Positions 32,751 to 41,859 of a DNA stretch of 47,802 bases are shown here, piece by piece. Positions within the stretch are counted from its first letter, which is position 1. The number at the start of each line of letters is the position of its first letter. Both the position numbers and the translations under genes were made by a program. The stretch is taken from positions 1-47,802 of the forward strand of contig JBNLGI010000130.1 of NCBI GenBank assembly GCA_050305975.1, read 5' to 3'. This stretch comes from Thiodiazotropha sp050305975 (lineage in GTDB: Bacteria > Pseudomonadota > Gammaproteobacteria > Chromatiales > Chromatiaceae). The notes beneath the pieces were generated by a model that did no database searches, was not told where the DNA came from, and was given only the letters and a program-made list of their open reading frames with translations.

Positions 32751-34883
32751 TCATGCGACCCGTATCCCCCTGGGATCGTAATCGAGGGGCAGTTCGCGAA
32801 CCGGCTGTCCGCCGGCGGCCATGAGCGCGTTGGCCAGCGCTGGCGCCAGCGGGGGAACGCCGGGTTCTCCGATACCTCCCGGGCTCTCCCGGCTGTCGAT
32901 GAAGATGATCTCCATGGGAGGGGTTTCCGCCATCGTCAGGATCGGATAGTCGTGAAAGTTGCTCTGCCTGACGCGGCCGCCTTCGACCTTGATCGAGGAC
33001 TTCAGAGCCGCGGTAAGTCCGAAAATGATGGCGCCCTCCAACTGGGCGTGAGCGATATCGGGATTGACGACAATACCGCAATCCACAACACAGGTGATCT
33101 TGGCGATCCGCATGCGATCGCCCTCGGGGCGGAGCTGCACGATTTCGCTGGCGTAGCTGCCAAAACCGGCATGGGTCGCCGCCCCGAACAGACCCGATTC
33201 ATAATCCCATCCCGCCAGTTCTGCGGCCACCTCAAGGGTCTTTCTGAGCCGGGGCGCCTTGGACATCATCTGCAGGCGCAGTGCCAGCGGATCCTGGCCG
33301 CCGGCCCTGGCGAGTTCGTCGAAAAAGTGCTCGACGGCGAAGGCGTTGTAGTGGTGCTGTACCGAGCGCCAGGGCCCGACGGGCACCGGGCTGTCGATAT
33401 CGATGAGATCGACACGGATATGGGGAATATCGTAGGGCAGGGCGTCCGCGCCGCCAAGCCGCGCCCCAATGCCCTTGACGATGTGATGCCAGGCGAGCGG
33501 TCTGCTCCGGTCGTCCAGGGCACCGCGCATCTCGTGCAGCGTCAGCGGGTGGTAGAAATCGTGCTGCAGATCCTCTTCGCGTGTCCAGATCAGCTGCACC
33601 GGGCCATCGATGCGCTTGGCGATCTGTGCCGCTTCGGTGACGTAGTCCTGCTTGAGCCGGCGGCCGAAGCCTCCGCCCAACAGGGTGGTATTGATCTCGA
33701 TCGAATCGTCCTCGCTATCGAAGAGCTTCCGTTTCAGCTTGTTCGCGAGCCGGGCGATCTTCGACTGGGCCACCTCCCTGGCGGCGTCATACGCCCGGCT
33801 GGGCGCCTGGGTGGGTGCCCAGATGCGCAGTTTGCCCGCTTCGAAGCTGGCGGTGCAGTTGATCGGCTCCAGTGGAACGTGAGCCTGAAACGGCAGGCTG
33901 TAGCGGCTCTCCAGGGTGGTTCCGCCCAGCGCTGATTCGGGATCTCCCTCCAGCACCGCGGCGGCGCTGTCCTCCCGCACCTGAAGCTTCAGCAGATCGT
34001 CCAGGATGGATGAGCTGGACAGGGTCTGATTCCCGTCAGCATTCCATTCGATGTCGAGGGCCGCCTTGCCTTTGAAGGCGGTCCAGGTGTCCCTTGCCAC
34101 AACGACCACGCCCTGGTCGATGCTGAAGACCTCGAGGACACCCTTGATCGCCAGTGCCCGGGAGGCGTCGACCTTTTTCGCTGTGCCGCCGAAGACAGGA
34201 CAATGGGTGATGGTGGCGTAGCGCATGCCGGGCAAACGAGTGTCGATGCCGAATCTGGCCTTGCCGTTGATCTTTTGCGGGGTGTCCAGCCGTGGCACCC
34301 GGGTGCCGATGATGCGGTAGTCGGATGGGGCTTTGAGCTGGACCTTCTCGGGCAGCGGGAGTCTGGCGGCGACTGCGGTCAATTCGCCGTAAGCCTGCTC
34401 GCGCCCGGAGTCGGCATGCCGCACCTTGCCCCGCTCGGCCCGGCACGCCTCGACAGGAACCCGCCAGCTCTCCGCGGCGGCCTGGAGCAGCAGTGTCCGG
34501 GCGATGGCGCCCGCTTGCCGCAGGGTGCCCCAGGCATCGCTCACACTGGTGCTGCCGCCGGTCACCTGACGGCCGTAGACCGCTGCCAGGGAGGCATGTT
34601 CGACCCCGACCTGCCGCCACTCCACCTCCAGTTCCTCGGCCACCATCATGGGCAGCGCGGTGTAAGGGCCCTGACCCATTTCGGACTCGGCGACGATGAC
34701 GGTGACGAAGCCATCCGCGTTGATGCGGAGCCAGGCATTGGGCATGAAGTCGCCGGGAGTGTCGGAAGCGCTGTCGGACGGATCGGCAGTGCAACTCCAG
34801 TTGACGCCGAGCACCAGACTGGTTCCGGTGATACCGGCGCCCAGCTTGAGAAATCTTCGCCGGTCCGGATTGAAGGCGTTCAT
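32751..34883 (-). CDS. Tat-exported molybdopterin-binding subunit of a xanthine dehydrogenase-family hydroxylase (IorB-like)
   Basis: A 710-residue large subunit with a twin-arginine signal (NPDRRRFLKLGAGITGTSLVLG). The rest carries repeated aldehyde oxidase/xanthine dehydrogenase molybdopterin domains: EMGQGPYTALPMMVAEEL, GGSTSVSDAWGTLRQAGA, LGGGFGRRLKQDYVTEAAQIAKR, VPVGPWRSVQHHYNAFAVEHFFDELA and the last block GGIGEPGVPPLAPALANAL, whose Glu (GEPG) is the usual catalytic position. It matches the isoquinoline 1-oxidoreductase beta type, which works in the periplasm with a 2Fe-2S subunit and passes electrons to cytochromes instead of NAD. The ATG at 34883 overlaps the small-subunit gene by 4 bases. 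Substrate unknown; aldehydes or N-heterocycles are likely. Confidence 0.92.
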   Translation of the reverse strand: MNAFNPDRRRFLKLGAGITGTSLVLGVNWSCTADPSDSASDTPGDFMPNAWLRINADGFVTVIVAESEMGQGPYTALPMMVAEELEVEWRQVGVEHASLAAVYGRQVTGGSTSVSDAWGTLRQAGAIARTLLLQAAAESWRVPVEACRAERGKVRHADSGREQAYGELTAVAARLPLPEKVQLKAPSDYRIIGTRVPRLDTPQKINGKARFGIDTRLPGMRYATITHCPVFGGTAKKVDASRALAIKGVLEVFSIDQGVVVVARDTWTAFKGKAALDIEWNADGNQTLSSSSILDDLLKLQVREDSAAAVLEGDPESALGGTTLESRYSLPFQAHVPLEPINCTASFEAGKLRIWAPTQAPSRAYDAAREVAQSKIARLANKLKRKLFDSEDDSIEINTTLLGGGFGRRLKQDYVTEAAQIAKRIDGPVQLIWTREEDLQHDFYHPLTLHEMRGALDDRSRPLAWHHIVKGIGARLGGADALPYDIPHIRVDLIDIDSPVPVGPWRSVQHHYNAFAVEHFFDELARAGGQDPLALRLQMMSKAPRLRKTLEVAAELAGWDYESGLFGAATHAGFGSYASEIVQLRPEGDRMRIAKITCVVDCGIVVNPDIAHAQLEGAIIFGLTAALKSSIKVEGGRVRQSNFHDYPILTMAETPPMEIIFIDSRESPGGIGEPGVPPLAPALANALMAAGGQPVRELPLDYDPRGIRVA

Positions 34884-35350
34884 GATTTTTCCCCCTCTCC
34901 CCGCACAGCGGCCGCCGCCAGATTGATCGCCTGACGGATCCGGGGATAGGTGCCGCAACGGCAGATCACGCCGGACATGGCCTGATCGATCGCGGCGTCA
35001 CTGGGATCGGCATCGGCCTCCAGCAGGGCGATGGCAGTCAGGATCTGTCCCGATTGACAGTAGCCGCACTGGGGTACCTGCAGCGACTCCCAGGCCCGTT
35101 GCACGGGATGGCTGTTGTCCGTGGAGACACCCTCGATAGTGGTGATCCGACGTCCCTCCAGAGCGGAGATCGGTGTCACGCAACTGCGTACCGGTTTGCC
35201 GTCCACCAGTACGGTGCAGCTGCCGCAGACTCCGATGCCACAGCTGTATTTGGTCCCGGTCAGGGCCAGTTCGTCGCGCAGTACCCACAGCAGGGGAGTG
35301 TCCGGGGCGGCCTCGATTTGATGCGCTGTCTGGTTGATGGTTAGCTTCAT
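34880..35350 (-). CDS. 2Fe-2S subunit of the molybdenum hydroxylase (IorA-like)
   Basis: A 156-residue protein with two iron-sulfur clusters. The plant-ferredoxin-type site is Cys37, 42, 45 and 57 (SCGIGVCGSCTV). The second helical cluster site is Cys95, 98, 130 and 132 (CGYCQSGQ, CRCGTY). It passes electrons from the molybdenum subunit. It has no signal peptide, so it is probably carried out by the Tat signal of its partner. There is no FAD subunit gene here, as is usual for the IorAB type. Confidence 0.95.
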   Translation of the reverse strand: MKLTINQTAHQIEAAPDTPLLWVLRDELALTGTKYSCGIGVCGSCTVLVDGKPVRSCVTPISALEGRRITTIEGVSTDNSHPVQRAWESLQVPQCGYCQSGQILTAIALLEADADPSDAAIDQAMSGVICRCGTYPRIRQAINLAAAAVRGEGEKS

Positions 35351-35392
35351 GATAATGTTGACCGCGGCTGACCTTGTTTGATTTACAGGGGC

Positions 35393-35869
35393 TCAATAGT
35401 CGACACGATGGTCACTGGCCTGCCAGGTGAGGAACAACGCCTTGCTCTGCTGTCGGCAGCGCTGCTCGGTCTGTAGATCCTGCTGCTGCAGGGGCTGGCG
35501 CATGGCCGCGCGTATGCGGTGGTCATCGAAACCGACGTCGGCGGCATCCTCGGCCGTCGCCCCATAGACCAGGTGTTCGATGCGCGCCCAGTAGAGGGCT
35601 CCCATGCACATGGGGCAGGGTTCACAGGTCGTGTAGAGCGTGGCTTCCGGCAGGTGGAACCGGCCGAGCGTGTCGCAGGCCTCGCGGATGGCGAGCATCT
35701 CTGCGTGGGCGGTGGGATCCTGACGGTGTACGACCTGGTTCCAGCCCCGTCCGACCACCCGGTCCGCCACCACCACCACGGCGCCGAAAGGTCCGCCATG
35801 GCCAAGCTCGACGCCCTGGAGGGCCAGATCCAGCGCCTGTTGCATGAAATGGTCGTGTCGATTCGGCAT
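35393..35869 (-). CDS. Nucleoside deaminase (guanine/cytosine deaminase-like, CDA fold)
   Basis: A 158-residue zinc deaminase. The HAE motif (His55, Glu57) and PCPMC (Cys85, Cys88) form the active site, in a Gly-rich context HGGPFGAVVV that resembles guanine deaminase (GuaD) and related enzymes. The product is probably xanthine or another deaminated base, but substrate cannot be assigned. It lies 42 bases upstream of the 2Fe-2S gene. It is cytoplasmic, while the molybdenum hydroxylase is exported, so a direct shared pathway is not certain. Confidence 0.88.
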   Translation of the reverse strand: MPNRHDHFMQQALDLALQGVELGHGGPFGAVVVVADRVVGRGWNQVVHRQDPTAHAEMLAIREACDTLGRFHLPEATLYTTCEPCPMCMGALYWARIEHLVYGATAEDAADVGFDDHRIRAAMRQPLQQQDLQTEQRCRQQSKALFLTWQASDHRVDY

Positions 35870-35878
35870 CGTCCCTGG

Positions 35879-36877
35879 CTATTCCCAGCGAAAGGTTTTC
35901 GATCCGATGGCGACGAAGACGACGGAGAAGAGGGCGAGAATCACCAGCTGATCCGCCACCTCCGCGATTCCGGCCCCTTCGATCATCACTGCTCTTGCCG
36001 CATCGATCATGTGTGTCAACGGCAGCACGTATGAGAGATTCTGCACCAGGGGGTGTGAGCCTTCAAGCGAGAACCAGACCCCGGAGAGCAGCATCATCGG
36101 CCAGCTGAGTAGATTCAGCAGGCCGTTGGCCGCCTCCTCGCTGGTGATGCGCGCGGCGATCAGCAGGCCGACACTGATCATGCTGAGGGCGCCGAGGATC
36201 AGAATCAGCAGCAGCAGCCAGTAGGAGCCGGCCATGCGGAAATCGACCACCAGATTGGTGCCGACATAGACCAGGGTAGTCACCGTCACGATCATCAGCA
36301 TACGGGAGACGATCTGTGCCGAGAGAAATTCGAAGGCGCTCAGTGGGGTCGCCCGCAGACGCTTGAGTACGCCGTTCTTGCGGTAGCGCACGATCACGTA
36401 ACCGACGCCGAAGAGGGCGCTGAACATGATGTTCATGCCGAGCACGCCGGGTATCAGCCAGTCGACGTAGCGGATTTCGCGGCCGCTCACGGCTTCGCGC
36501 TGGAGCGGGTAGGGGATCAGGATCTGCTCCAGGAGATAGCCCTTGGGCGAGGTGCTGTTGACCCAGTAGCGCGCCCCCTGCGCATCGAGCAGCAGATCCA
36601 GTTGATGGCGGTCGACCTTGTCGATGGCGCGCGGCAGATCGTCGACCGGGATGAACTCCAGGTAGCGGGTCGCGAGGAACTGCTGCAGCTTGGAGTCGGC
36701 CGGGACCTGTCCGTAGAGGGCCACTTTATAGAGCTCCTCCTGGCCGGTGGAGAACATGAAGGCGAAGCCCATGACGATGAGCACCGGCATGATGAAGTTC
36801 CAGCCCAGTGCGGTACGGTCACGCAGGAATTCCAGATTGCGGGCCTGCAGGGCGGCGAGAAATCGACGAAAGGACAT
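35879..36877 (-). CDS. ABC-2 type transporter permease
   Basis: A 332-residue membrane protein with one N-terminal helix (about 24-44), a periplasmic loop of about 100 residues, and five further helices in the C-terminal half (from about 147). It includes LKRLRATPLSAFEFLSAQIVSRMLM and the NLLSWPMMLLSGVWFSLEGSHP segment, a typical ABC-2/DrrB-like motif. It pairs with the ATPase encoded just upstream. This class exports drugs, lipids or polysaccharides; the substrate is not evident. It ends 9 bases before the deaminase gene. Confidence 0.92.
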   Translation of the reverse strand: MSFRRFLAALQARNLEFLRDRTALGWNFIMPVLIVMGFAFMFSTGQEELYKVALYGQVPADSKLQQFLATRYLEFIPVDDLPRAIDKVDRHQLDLLLDAQGARYWVNSTSPKGYLLEQILIPYPLQREAVSGREIRYVDWLIPGVLGMNIMFSALFGVGYVIVRYRKNGVLKRLRATPLSAFEFLSAQIVSRMLMIVTVTTLVYVGTNLVVDFRMAGSYWLLLLILILGALSMISVGLLIAARITSEEAANGLLNLLSWPMMLLSGVWFSLEGSHPLVQNLSYVLPLTHMIDAARAVMIEGAGIAEVADQLVILALFSVVFVAIGSKTFRWE

Positions 36878-36981
36878 GGCGAGATTCGGGTGGTCCTGAA
36901 ATGGGCAATATAACGCAATCGGCGAGGAATTGCCGGCTGGGTTTGAAGGTGCGCGCGGCGGCGCTCTGGGTGCTTAATGGC

Positions 36982-37024
36982 GTGACTGCCGGGCTATGTG
37001 GTGGGGCCCTGCCCCACCAGTCAC
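36982..37024. repeat. Strong hairpin between the ABC ATPase and permease genes
   Basis: TGGTGGGGC (36999-37007), CCT, GCCCCACCA (37011-37019) form a perfect 9-bp stem with a 3-base loop. GTGAC (36982-36986) pairs with GTCAC (37020-37024) outside it. There is no T-run, so it is not a classic terminator. It sits in the 177-base gap between two genes that should be coexpressed and may set their ratio by mRNA processing or partial termination. Confidence 0.6.
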
Positions 37025-37054
37025 TTCACGGTATCGGAATCGATGGCTGACCGG

Positions 37055-37936
37055 CTAACCCCGCAGGTGGTGTCCGGTCAGCTCCAGGAACAGGTCCTCC
37101 AGGGTCGGCGAGCGGACCTGCAGCTGATGCAGGGAGATCTGTCGCTCCAGCAGATGGCGGATGGTGGCGTCGATGTCGTGGGTGAGGATCTCGACCTGTC
37201 CGTCCTGCGGATGCAGGGTCGCGGCCGGATCGGGCCGGAAGCCCTCGGGCAGTGAGCTCTGGGGGAGGCTGATCACGGCGTTGTCGAAGTGGTCGGCGAG
37301 CAGGTTCTTGGGATTGCCCTGGGCGATGATCTCGCCGCGGTCGATGATGATGATCTCGTCGCAGAGCTCGTAGGCCTCTTCCATGTAGTGGGTGGTCAGC
37401 ACCAGAGTCTTGTTCTCCGCCTTGATCTTTTTTACCTGGCCCCAGAGATTGCGCCGCGACTGGGGGTCGAGGCCGGTGGTCGGTTCGTCGAGAAACACCA
37501 CTTCCGGGTTGTTGATCAGGGCGATGGCCAACAGCAGCCGCTGTTTCTGGCCGCCGGAGAGCTTGCGCGTGTCGCGGTCGAGGAACTCCTCCAGCACACA
37601 GACCTCCACCAGCTCCTCGATCGGCCGCGGATTGCTGTAGAACTGCTGGAACATCCGCAACACCTCGTCGACCCGGATGTACTCCTGCAGGGCGGTGTGC
37701 TGGAACATGATGCCGGCTTCGTCGCGAAAGCGCCGGCCCAGGGGCTCGCCCTTGTAGCGGATGGTGCCGGAGCTCGGGGTCTTGATCCCCTCGAGCATCT
37801 CCACCGTGGTGGTCTTGCCGGCGCCGTTGGGGCCCAGCAGACCGAAGCAGACGCCGCGCGGGATCTGGAAGCTGATGTCGTTGACCGCCAGTACGCTACC
37901 GCCGTAGCGCTTGCTCAGATGTTCGACCTCGATCAT
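37055..37936 (-). CDS. ABC transporter ATP-binding protein
   Basis: A 293-residue ATPase. Walker A GPNGAGKTT (35-43), signature LSGGQKQR (126-133), Walker B VVFLDEPTTGLD (146-157) and the switch His (VLTTHYMEEA) are complete. The long C-terminal tail after the ATPase core matches DrrA/NodI-like exporters. It powers the permease encoded at 35879-36877. It starts 26 bases after the HDOD gene stop, so all may be in one transcript. Confidence 0.93.
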   Translation of the reverse strand: MIEVEHLSKRYGGSVLAVNDISFQIPRGVCFGLLGPNGAGKTTTVEMLEGIKTPSSGTIRYKGEPLGRRFRDEAGIMFQHTALQEYIRVDEVLRMFQQFYSNPRPIEELVEVCVLEEFLDRDTRKLSGGQKQRLLLAIALINNPEVVFLDEPTTGLDPQSRRNLWGQVKKIKAENKTLVLTTHYMEEAYELCDEIIIIDRGEIIAQGNPKNLLADHFDNAVISLPQSSLPEGFRPDPAATLHPQDGQVEILTHDIDATIRHLLERQISLHQLQVRSPTLEDLFLELTGHHLRG

Positions 37937-37961
37937 GCGCTTGGGGCGGTCGCCGGCCGCT

Positions 37962-38801
37962 TCATGAGAGGAACATGACCTCGATGTTCTGCACGTCGTC
38001 GGCCACCCCTTCGATATCGATGATGTTGATCTCGGTCTCGACGCCGACCTTCTGGAAGGCAGGGATGCCGGCCCAGTCGGTCATCGGCACACTGTTGGGC
38101 TTGCCGACCAGGGTCTCCAACCGCGCTACCATCACTACGTCGGCGTAGTCGGCCTCACCCTCGCTCTGGTAACCGAGATCGAGAAAATGCTCGGTGACCT
38201 TGACCAGGGAGGCCGGGAAGTCCCACATCTTCAGGATACGCGTGCCGACCGTGGGGCTCAGGGCCAGGATCACGCGGTCGAGCTCCACCGGGTCCTCCAA
38301 CAGCTCTTCGTAGTTTTCGGCCAGCGCCAGCACCGGCAGGGCGCCGATGTTGTGAATCAGGCCGGCGAGCATCGCCTGATCCCTGTCCAGGTGATCGAGA
38401 CTGCCGGCCAGCACCCGGCTGAGGGCGGCGATCTGCACGCTCTCCTCCCACACCTGGCGGAACTTCTGGTCCAGCAGATCGTGGGTGGCCTGGAAGATCT
38501 GCTGCATGATGAGGCTGACCACCAGACTGCGCACCAGCCGCACGCCAAGCCGGGTCACCGCCATCTGCACGCTGTCGATCTGTACCCGTCCCCGGTAGAG
38601 CGGGCTGTTCGCCACCTGCAGCAGGCGGGCGGAGAGGGCCGCGTCGGTGACGACGATGTCGGCCACCTCCTTGGCGGTGCTGTTCTCTTTCTCCACGGCG
38701 TTGCGCACCTGGATCGCCACTTCGGGCAGGGTGGGTAGGGTCAGCCGGTTGCTGTCGATGGCCTGGTTCAGGGTCTCGAGAAAGGCGTGTTCGTCGATCA
38801 T
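37962..38801 (-). CDS. HDOD domain protein
   Basis: A 279-residue protein that is almost entirely a HDOD domain: LPTLPEVAIQVRNAVE, VVTDAALSARLLQVANSPLYR, VQMAVTRLGVRLVRSLV and AGLIHNIGALPVLALAE, the last being the degenerate HD region. No GGDEF, EAL or response-regulator domain is attached. HDOD proteins take part in signalling, motility or stress regulation but usually have no catalytic residues. A 132-base gap separates it from ygfZ. Confidence 0.9.
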   Translation of the reverse strand: MIDEHAFLETLNQAIDSNRLTLPTLPEVAIQVRNAVEKENSTAKEVADIVVTDAALSARLLQVANSPLYRGRVQIDSVQMAVTRLGVRLVRSLVVSLIMQQIFQATHDLLDQKFRQVWEESVQIAALSRVLAGSLDHLDRDQAMLAGLIHNIGALPVLALAENYEELLEDPVELDRVILALSPTVGTRILKMWDFPASLVKVTEHFLDLGYQSEGEADYADVVMVARLETLVGKPNSVPMTDWAGIPAFQKVGVETEINIIDIEGVADDVQNIEVMFLS

Positions 38802-38933
38802 GCGGGTATCAAGTCCTTCAAACAGATGAACGGGCTACCGGTTATCAGCGGGGGGTCGTTTCGCGATTTCGGTATTTTGCTTCTGTATCGCTCGGTCGAG
38901 CGGATTCTTAAGTCGGCTTCCCTGCCGCTTGCC

Positions 38934-39926
38934 CTATTCGGCGAAAGGGTAGGGGAGTTCCTGCAGCTGCAGGCGAGGCCCCGCTTCCCCGAGGCAGACC
39001 TGGTCAGACTCCGCACTGGCGGTCTCGATCACCGCCAGCAGGTCATAGCCGCCATCGGCCGGTCGCGCATCCACCACCTTGCCCGTGCCCTGACCCGAGG
39101 TGCTGCCCGGGGAGAAGAGTTCGTCACCCGCCTTGGGCGGTGTGTCGCAGATCACGTGGGCCAGATACATGCGGCGCTTGAGCTTGCCCAGGTACTGCAT
39201 GCGGGCCACTACCTCCTGCCCGATATAGCAGCCCTTGGTGAAACTGACGCCATCCACCAGCTGCATGTTGGTCATCTGCGGCACGAAAGCCTCGCTGGTG
39301 GCCGGGTAGATGACGGGTACGCCGGCGCGGATATCCTGCAGTGCCCAGTAATCCTCGCCCATGCGCACCGCGTCCGACTCCGCCGCCTGCCAGAATCCGC
39401 TCAGCGCCGCGACCGGCCCCAGCAGCTCGTAGCGGGGCTGAGCGCCCGGCAGCCGGATCAGGGTCAGGTCATTCTGGTGGGTCACGCCATTGGCCTGGTC
39501 GGGAATGGCAGTGAAGTGCTGGGCCAGCAGCTGCTCCGCGCAGTCGCCGGTGAGGCCCAGGCGCATCAGCTCGTCCGAAGCGTCGGCAAGGGTCACCTTC
39601 GACATCAGCACATACATGCCGAGCCGCTTGAGCATCGGCGCCAGATTCTCCGCGGGCGTCTGCAGATAGTAGGCCTCGCCGCGGCGAAAGCAGCGGAAGT
39701 TGGCCAGCATGCGGCCCTTGGGCGAACACCAGCCGGCCAGGTTGCTGTGCGCCTCGGTCACCTGACGCATGTCATTGGTGAGTTGACCCTGTAGAAACTT
39801 TTCCGCGTCCTCCCCCTCGACCCGGATCAGCCCGAAGTGGGAGAGGTCGTTGAGGGCGCACCCGGGTTCAGCGGCGGGCTCCGCAATGGGCCGGGACTGC
39901 AGGAAATCGGACCAGGCTGTATTCAT
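38934..39926 (-). CDS. ygfZ: tRNA-modifying / iron-sulfur maturation protein YgfZ
   Basis: A 330-residue folate-binding protein of the GcvT family. The signature KGCYIGQE is at 231-238, and the N-terminal LSHFGLIRVEGEDAEKFLQGQLTNDM is typical. YgfZ assists the repair or assembly of some iron-sulfur enzymes in a tetrahydrofolate-dependent way. The ATG at 39926 is chosen because homology begins there; upstream open frame runs into the antisense of the RNase gene. It is divergent from the RNase II-family gene. Confidence 0.93.
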   Translation of the reverse strand: MNTAWSDFLQSRPIAEPAAEPGCALNDLSHFGLIRVEGEDAEKFLQGQLTNDMRQVTEAHSNLAGWCSPKGRMLANFRCFRRGEAYYLQTPAENLAPMLKRLGMYVLMSKVTLADASDELMRLGLTGDCAEQLLAQHFTAIPDQANGVTHQNDLTLIRLPGAQPRYELLGPVAALSGFWQAAESDAVRMGEDYWALQDIRAGVPVIYPATSEAFVPQMTNMQLVDGVSFTKGCYIGQEVVARMQYLGKLKRRMYLAHVICDTPPKAGDELFSPGSTSGQGTGKVVDARPADGGYDLLAVIETASAESDQVCLGEAGPRLQLQELPYPFAE

Positions 39927-39966
39927 GGCTGCAAACGGCTCCTGGGTTTGAGCGAAGACAGTGCGT

Positions 39967-39994
39967 ATCATACCCGATCCCACAGGGGGTGAAA
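39967..39994 (-). promoter_or_regulatory. Candidate promoter of ygfZ
   Basis: On the minus strand: TTTCAC (39989-39994), 16-base spacer, TATGAT (39967-39972), 41 bases before the ygfZ ATG. The -10 matches 5/6; the -35 is weak. It lies in the 111-base divergent region. Confidence 0.3.
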
Positions 39995-40037
39995 CTCCCG
40001 CCTGTGTTCCGGATATACAAACCCCTGGAAACGACCG

Positions 40038-41849
40038 ATGAGTAAATTGACCCCAGGCGCCCTGGTGCTCTACAAAATCCGCCCCGCCCGTGTGACCGAG
40101 GTGAGCGACAAGATCGGCCTGGAGCTGGAGGGCGGCAAGACCAAGCGCGTGCGCGACAAGGATGTGGTGTTGCTGCATCCGGGCCCGCTCTCCAGTCTCA
40201 ATCAATTGACCTCGCTGGAGGGGGATGTGAGCGAGACCTGGGAACTGCTGGAGGGCGGGGAGACGCAGATCGCCGAGTTCAGCGAGCTGATCTACGGTGA
40301 CTACACCCCGGCCAGCGCCTGGGCGGCCTGGCAACTGGTGGCGGAGGGGGTCTACTTCGAAGGCGAGCCCGACGCCATCCGGGCGCGGCCAGCGGCTCAG
40401 GTGGAGGCGGAGATCGCCGAGCGGGAGCGTAAGCTGGCCGAGGCCAGGGCCTGGGACGAGTTCATGCAGCGAGTCGAGGCGGGCCGCATCATCGAGGAGG
40501 ACCGCAAGATCCTTGGCGAGGTGGAGCAGCTGGCGCTGGAAAAGCGCAGCGGCAGCCGCATCCTGCAGACCCTGGGCGTGCAGGAGACCCCGGTCAACGC
40601 CCATCGGCTGCTGGTCAGCACCGGCTATTGGGAGGCGAATGAGAACCCTTATCCGCGGCGTGCCGATATCGACATGCGGACCCCCGATCACCCGCTGCCG
40701 CCGCTGCCGGAAGAGGCGCGCCGCGACTTTACCGCCCTCACCGCCTTCGCCATCGACGACGAGGACAACCAGGATCCGGACGACGCCATCAGCCTCGACG
40801 GCGAGCGCATCTGGGTCCACGTGGCCGACGTGGCGGCCCTGGTGCCGCCCGACTCGCCCATGGATCTGGAGGCGCGCGCACGCGGCGCCAATCTCTATCT
40901 GCCCGATCGGGTGGTGCCGATGCTGCCGCCGGCCATCACCGATCAGCTCGGATTGGGACTGCAGCAGCGATCGCCGGCGCTCTCCATCGGTTTCCTGCTG
41001 AACGCGGAGGCGGTGCCGGAGCAGGTGGAGATCCAGCCCAGCTGGCTGTCGGTGGAGCGCATCAGCTATGCCGCGGCCGAGCAGCGACTGCAGGAGCCCC
41101 TGTTCGCCGACCTGCGGGAGCGGAGCCAGCGCTATCGTGCCCGCCGCATGGCCGCAGGCGCCGCCGCCATCGACCTGCCGGAGGTGAAAATCAAGGTCAG
41201 TGATGGGCAGGTCGAGATTCATCCCCTGCCGCGGCTCGAGAGCCGGGAGTTGGTCACGGATCTGATGCTGATGGCGGGGGAGGCGGTGGCCCGCTACTGT
41301 CAGACCCACGGCATCGCCATACCCTACGCCACCCAGGCACCGCCCGATGAGCCTGCCGCGCCCGCGGACCTGGCCGGGATGTACGCCTATCGCCGCTTTT
41401 TCAAGCCGACCCAGGTGAAGACCCAGCCCGAACCCCATGCGGGCCTCGGGCTCTCGGACTACACCCGCGCCACCAGTCCGCTGCGGCGCTACTCCGATCT
41501 GTTGACCCATCAGCAGTTGCGCACACACCTGGCCGGCGGCGAACCCCTCGACATCCACGCCGTCTCGGAACGCATCGTCATCTCGGAGACGGGAGGGATG
41601 GCGAACCGGAAAACCGAACGGCTGTCAAACAACCACTGGCGGTTGATCTTCCTGCGGGATCATCCCGACTGGCAGGGCGATGCGGTCATCGTGGCCAAGG
41701 AGGGAGAGCGTGCCACGGTACTCATACCCGAACTGGGCATGGAGGCGAAAGTGCGCATCAAGGGGCAGGCGGGACTCAACGACACTGTCAGGCTGAAACC
41801 CCGGGAGATCGACCTTCCGGATCTGACCTGTTATTTCCGGGTTCTATAG
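40038..41849 (+). CDS. RNase II/RNB-family exoribonuclease
   Basis: A 603-residue protein with an unusual N-terminal half (residues 1-215, with KOW/SH3-like start LVLYKIRPARVTEVSDKIGLELEGGKTK) and a C-terminal RNB domain. AIDDEDNQDPDDAISLD (about 239-254) supplies the catalytic aspartates, and the LGLSDYTRATSPLRRYSDLLTHQQL segment is the typical end of the RNB core. The S1-like tail is short. It degrades RNA 3' to 5' if active. It is a shorter, distinct branch compared with Rnb (644) and Rnr (over 800). Confidence 0.92.
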   Translation: MSKLTPGALVLYKIRPARVTEVSDKIGLELEGGKTKRVRDKDVVLLHPGPLSSLNQLTSLEGDVSETWELLEGGETQIAEFSELIYGDYTPASAWAAWQLVAEGVYFEGEPDAIRARPAAQVEAEIAERERKLAEARAWDEFMQRVEAGRIIEEDRKILGEVEQLALEKRSGSRILQTLGVQETPVNAHRLLVSTGYWEANENPYPRRADIDMRTPDHPLPPLPEEARRDFTALTAFAIDDEDNQDPDDAISLDGERIWVHVADVAALVPPDSPMDLEARARGANLYLPDRVVPMLPPAITDQLGLGLQQRSPALSIGFLLNAEAVPEQVEIQPSWLSVERISYAAAEQRLQEPLFADLRERSQRYRARRMAAGAAAIDLPEVKIKVSDGQVEIHPLPRLESRELVTDLMLMAGEAVARYCQTHGIAIPYATQAPPDEPAAPADLAGMYAYRRFFKPTQVKTQPEPHAGLGLSDYTRATSPLRRYSDLLTHQQLRTHLAGGEPLDIHAVSERIVISETGGMANRKTERLSNNHWRLIFLRDHPDWQGDAVIVAKEGERATVLIPELGMEAKVRIKGQAGLNDTVRLKPREIDLPDLTCYFRVL

Positions 41850-41859
41850 GAGGCCTTGC

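Noticed and set aside
39927..41558. Long N-terminal extension of the ygfZ frame
   Set aside because: It runs antisense through the RNase II-family gene, and YgfZ homology starts exactly at the ATG at 39926.
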